This document shows, in pieces, positions 62,142 through 64,000 of a stretch of DNA of 64,000 bases. The notes beneath the pieces are model-generated. The model was not told where the DNA came from, did no database searches, and was given only the letters and a program-made list of their open reading frames with translations. This DNA is from Pseudotamlana haliotis (GTDB lineage Bacteria > Bacteroidota > Bacteroidia > Flavobacteriales > Flavobacteriaceae). Position 1 is the stretch's first letter. The number at the start of each line of letters is the position of its first letter. A program made the position numbers and the translations under genes. The stretch lies in assembly GCF_008806375.1 (NCBI RefSeq), contig NZ_WAAT01000004.1:215-64214 (forward strand), read 5' to 3'.

Positions 62142-63695
62142 CTATTTCGGATTAAACACAGCAAAAGGAATAATCATTTCTTCTAAAGAAACACCACCAT
62201 GCTGAAAGGTGTTTCTAAAATAACTTACATAATGATTGTAATTATTTGGATAAGCAAAAAAGGAATCACCTTTAGCGAAAATAAACGAACTACTCATATT
62301 GATAGTAGGCAAGTGTAAATCTTTAGGGTTTTTAGCAAGAAGCACTTCCTTTTTATCGTAAGTCAAACTCCTACCTGTTTTATAGCGTAGGTTTAAGCTT
62401 GTGTCTCTATCACCTATTACCTTTGATGGGTTTTTAACATTAATGGTACCGTGATCTGTAGTTAAAATAAGTTTAAACCCTAAATGCTGGGCTTGTTGAA
62501 TCATGTCTAACAACGGTGAATTTTTAAACCAACTTAAGGTTAATGATCGGTAAGCTTTATCATTTGAAGCTAGCTCTTTAATCACTTCCATTTCTGTTTT
62601 GGAATGCGAAAGCATATCAACAAAATTATATACAACCACAGATAAATCATTGTTTTTTAATGATTTGAAGTTTTCTGCTAGCTTTTTACCCGATTTTAAA
62701 CTTGTTATTTTGTGATATTCATGATTTAAATGAGATAAACCTAAACGCTTTAACTGAGCTTCTAAAAAATCGGCTTCATGTAAATTTTTACCGCCTTCAT
62801 CGGTATCGTTTTTCCAATATTGTGGAAAAAGTTTTTCCATATCGGCTGGCATCAGTCCAGAAAATATGGCATTTCTAGCATATTGTGTAGCTGTAGGTAA
62901 GATACTGAAGAAAGCTTCTTCCTTTTCTTTTTTATAGTAATTATTAATGATTGGCTCAAAAACTTTGAATTGGTCATAGCGTAAATTGTCAATCACAATT
63001 AAAATTGTAGGCTGCTCTTTGCTAATTTCAGGCATTATTCTTTCCTTGAAAAGCGTATGCGACATGATAGGAGCGTCGGTATTTGGCTGAAACCAGTTTT
63101 CGTATCTTTTTTCAATAAACTTACCAAACTGTGTATTGGCTTCGCTTTTTTGAGATTCTAAAATTTCAAACATGCCAATGTCTTCAATCTCTTCCAGTTG
63201 AATTTCCCAATAGATGAGTTTTTGATATAAATTACACCATTCCTCATAAGAATTTACCATAGATAAATCCATAGCAATTTTTCTAAATTCCTGTTGATAA
63301 TTTGAAGTGGTTTTTTCTGAAATTAGTCGAGAATGATCTAAATTCTTTTTTAATGAAAGTAGGATTTGGTTAGGATTTACGGGCTTTATTAAATAATCAG
63401 CAATTTTGTTTCCAATAGCCTCTTCCATAATATATTCTTCTTCACTTTTGGTAATCATAACCACAGGAAGACTATCTTTTTTCTCTTTAATTTCATTGAG
63501 GGTTTCTAAACCTGTTAACCCCGGCATGTTTTCATCTAAAAAAACAATATCGAAATTTTCTTCATCTAAAATATCAATAGCCTCAGTACCGCTTTTACAT
63601 TTGGTGACTTTGTAGTTTTTACTTTCTAAAAATAAAATATGAGGTTTTAATAAATCTATTTCATCATCAACCCAAAGTATTTTTATTGTATTCAT
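62142..63695 (-). CDS. porX: PorX, T9SS two-component response regulator with PglZ domain
   Basis: This 517-residue protein has an N-terminal receiver domain (ILWVDDEIDLLKPH; FDIVFLDENMPGL with phospho-Asp54) and a C-terminal alkaline-phosphatase-superfamily PglZ domain with PTILIVIDNLRYDQF and KLILTTDHGTINVKNP. The length and order match PorX, which with the PorY kinase and SigP controls type IX secretion genes. The large adhesin at the left edge may be a T9SS client. The porY gene is not in the window. Confidence 0.93.
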   Translation of the reverse strand: MNTIKILWVDDEIDLLKPHILFLESKNYKVTKCKSGTEAIDILDEENFDIVFLDENMPGLTGLETLNEIKEKKDSLPVVMITKSEEEYIMEEAIGNKIADYLIKPVNPNQILLSLKKNLDHSRLISEKTTSNYQQEFRKIAMDLSMVNSYEEWCNLYQKLIYWEIQLEEIEDIGMFEILESQKSEANTQFGKFIEKRYENWFQPNTDAPIMSHTLFKERIMPEISKEQPTILIVIDNLRYDQFKVFEPIINNYYKKEKEEAFFSILPTATQYARNAIFSGLMPADMEKLFPQYWKNDTDEGGKNLHEADFLEAQLKRLGLSHLNHEYHKITSLKSGKKLAENFKSLKNNDLSVVVYNFVDMLSHSKTEMEVIKELASNDKAYRSLTLSWFKNSPLLDMIQQAQHLGFKLILTTDHGTINVKNPSKVIGDRDTSLNLRYKTGRSLTYDKKEVLLAKNPKDLHLPTINMSSSFIFAKGDSFFAYPNNYNHYVSYFRNTFQHGGVSLEEMIIPFAVFNPK

Positions 63696-63700
63696 ATAGC

Positions 63701-63708
63701 TATATTTG
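63701..63708 (+). promoter_or_regulatory. -7 box of the HD-domain gene
   Basis: TATATTTG matches TAnnTTTG, 27 bp before the TTG start of the HD-domain gene. Confidence 0.5.
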
Positions 63709-63735
63709 TAGATATTTAATTATAAAAGTTAAAGT

Positions 63736-64000
63736 TTGAACAAACTTAAAATATTAAACGACCCAATTTACGGATTTATTACCATTCCGAATTCGCTAAT
63801 CTTCGATTTAATTCAGCATAAATATTTTCAACGCTTACGACGAATAACCCAAATGGGGATGTCGTATTTAGTATATCCAGGCGCGCATCATACAAGATTT
63901 CATCATGCCATTGGTTGTGTGCATTTAATGCAACAAGCAGTTAATGTGCTTCGTTTTAAAGGGGTTATCATTTCAGAAGAAGAAGAAACAGGCTTATATG
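63736..64000 (+). CDS. HD-domain phosphohydrolase (SAMHD1/dGTPase-like), N-terminal part
   Basis: The frame is open from a TTG at 63736 to the right edge (88 whole codons), so the C-terminus is outside. It reads NKLKILNDPIYGFITIPNSL, QHKYFQRLRRITQMGMSYLV and YPGAHHTRFHHAIG, where the His residues and the later HD belong to the metal site of HD phosphohydrolases. The family converts dNTPs or related nucleotides, or acts as a phosphodiesterase. The TTG start is favoured because no in-frame ATG precedes the conserved block. It is divergent from porX. Confidence 0.85.
   Translation, partial: MNKLKILNDPIYGFITIPNSLIFDLIQHKYFQRLRRITQMGMSYLVYPGAHHTRFHHAIGCVHLMQQAVNVLRFKGVIISEEEETGLY
63741..63748 (-). 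promoter_or_regulatory. -7 box of porX
   Basis: The minus strand reads TAAGTTTG (TAnnTTTG), 45 bp before the porX ATG, so it lies inside the first codons of the divergent HD-domain gene. Confidence 0.45.

Overview
The window is a low-GC chromosomal segment from a member of Bacteroidota, most likely a marine-type Flavobacteriaceae. The support is in the sequence: SprB-type and HYR-like adhesin repeats, a PorX (REC + PglZ) regulator of the type IX secretion system, a DnaX of the form lacking zinc cysteines, a DUF3822 protein beside rsmD, and repeated TAnnTTTG promoter -7 boxes in front of genes. I found no tRNA or rRNA genes, insertion sequences, prophage genes or CRISPR arrays.

Layout. 1-2284: the N-terminal 761 codons of a very large secreted adhesin (minus strand, running off the left edge), with a 273-bp tandem repeat. 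2734-6333: polyphosphate genes (sixA-like, ppk1, ppx). 6441-8098: a glycosyltransferase and an outer-membrane beta-barrel. 8095-13174: miaE, dnaX, rnpB (RNase P RNA with promoter and terminator), rsmD, DUF3822 and a membrane protein. 13305-17982: a RecD-like helicase, then kdsB, a HAD phosphatase, a KdnB-like dehydrogenase and an acyltransferase, which suggests 8-amino-Kdo lipid A-core chemistry. 18237-24467: a NYN-LOTUS protein, a Gfo/Idh/MocA oxidoreductase, yebC, and a gcvT-glsA-RmlD-like-phhB run. 24753-28086: a hybrid histidine kinase and a LamB-like porin.

28098-59135 is the centrepiece, a surface-polysaccharide locus of about 31 kb. The minus-strand block (28098-49195) holds a PglC-like initiating transferase, several glycosyltransferases (GT4, GT2, GT32), an EpsG-type polymerase, a Wzx flippase, an MBOAT acyltransferase with an SGNH partner, a pyruvyl transferase, a QueC-like PP-loop enzyme of unknown function, and two parallel uronic-acid precursor pathways (TviB/TviC and Ugd/GlcA 4-epimerase). 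A surface lipoprotein with a beta-helix fold (plus strand) and a three-gene membrane/DCC-thioredoxin module lie inside this block. Across a 672-bp AT-rich divergent region, the plus-strand block (49868-56124) holds a PglE-like aminotransferase, a WbpM/PglF-like dehydratase, Wza and the Wzc kinase. aroB, a soluble truncated WbpM-like paralogue and a second initiating transferase follow on the minus strand. Together these predict an acidic, probably pyruvylated and O-acetylated polymer exported by a Wzx/Wzy-type route.

59125-64000 returns to core genes: a small membrane-anchored protein, alanine dehydrogenase, a membrane protein, tsaE, porX, and the start of an HD-domain phosphohydrolase running off the right edge.

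The most novel-looking item is the PP-loop/zinc protein at 41531-42808. It carries a QueC-like signature but sits between wzx and a pyruvyl transferase.
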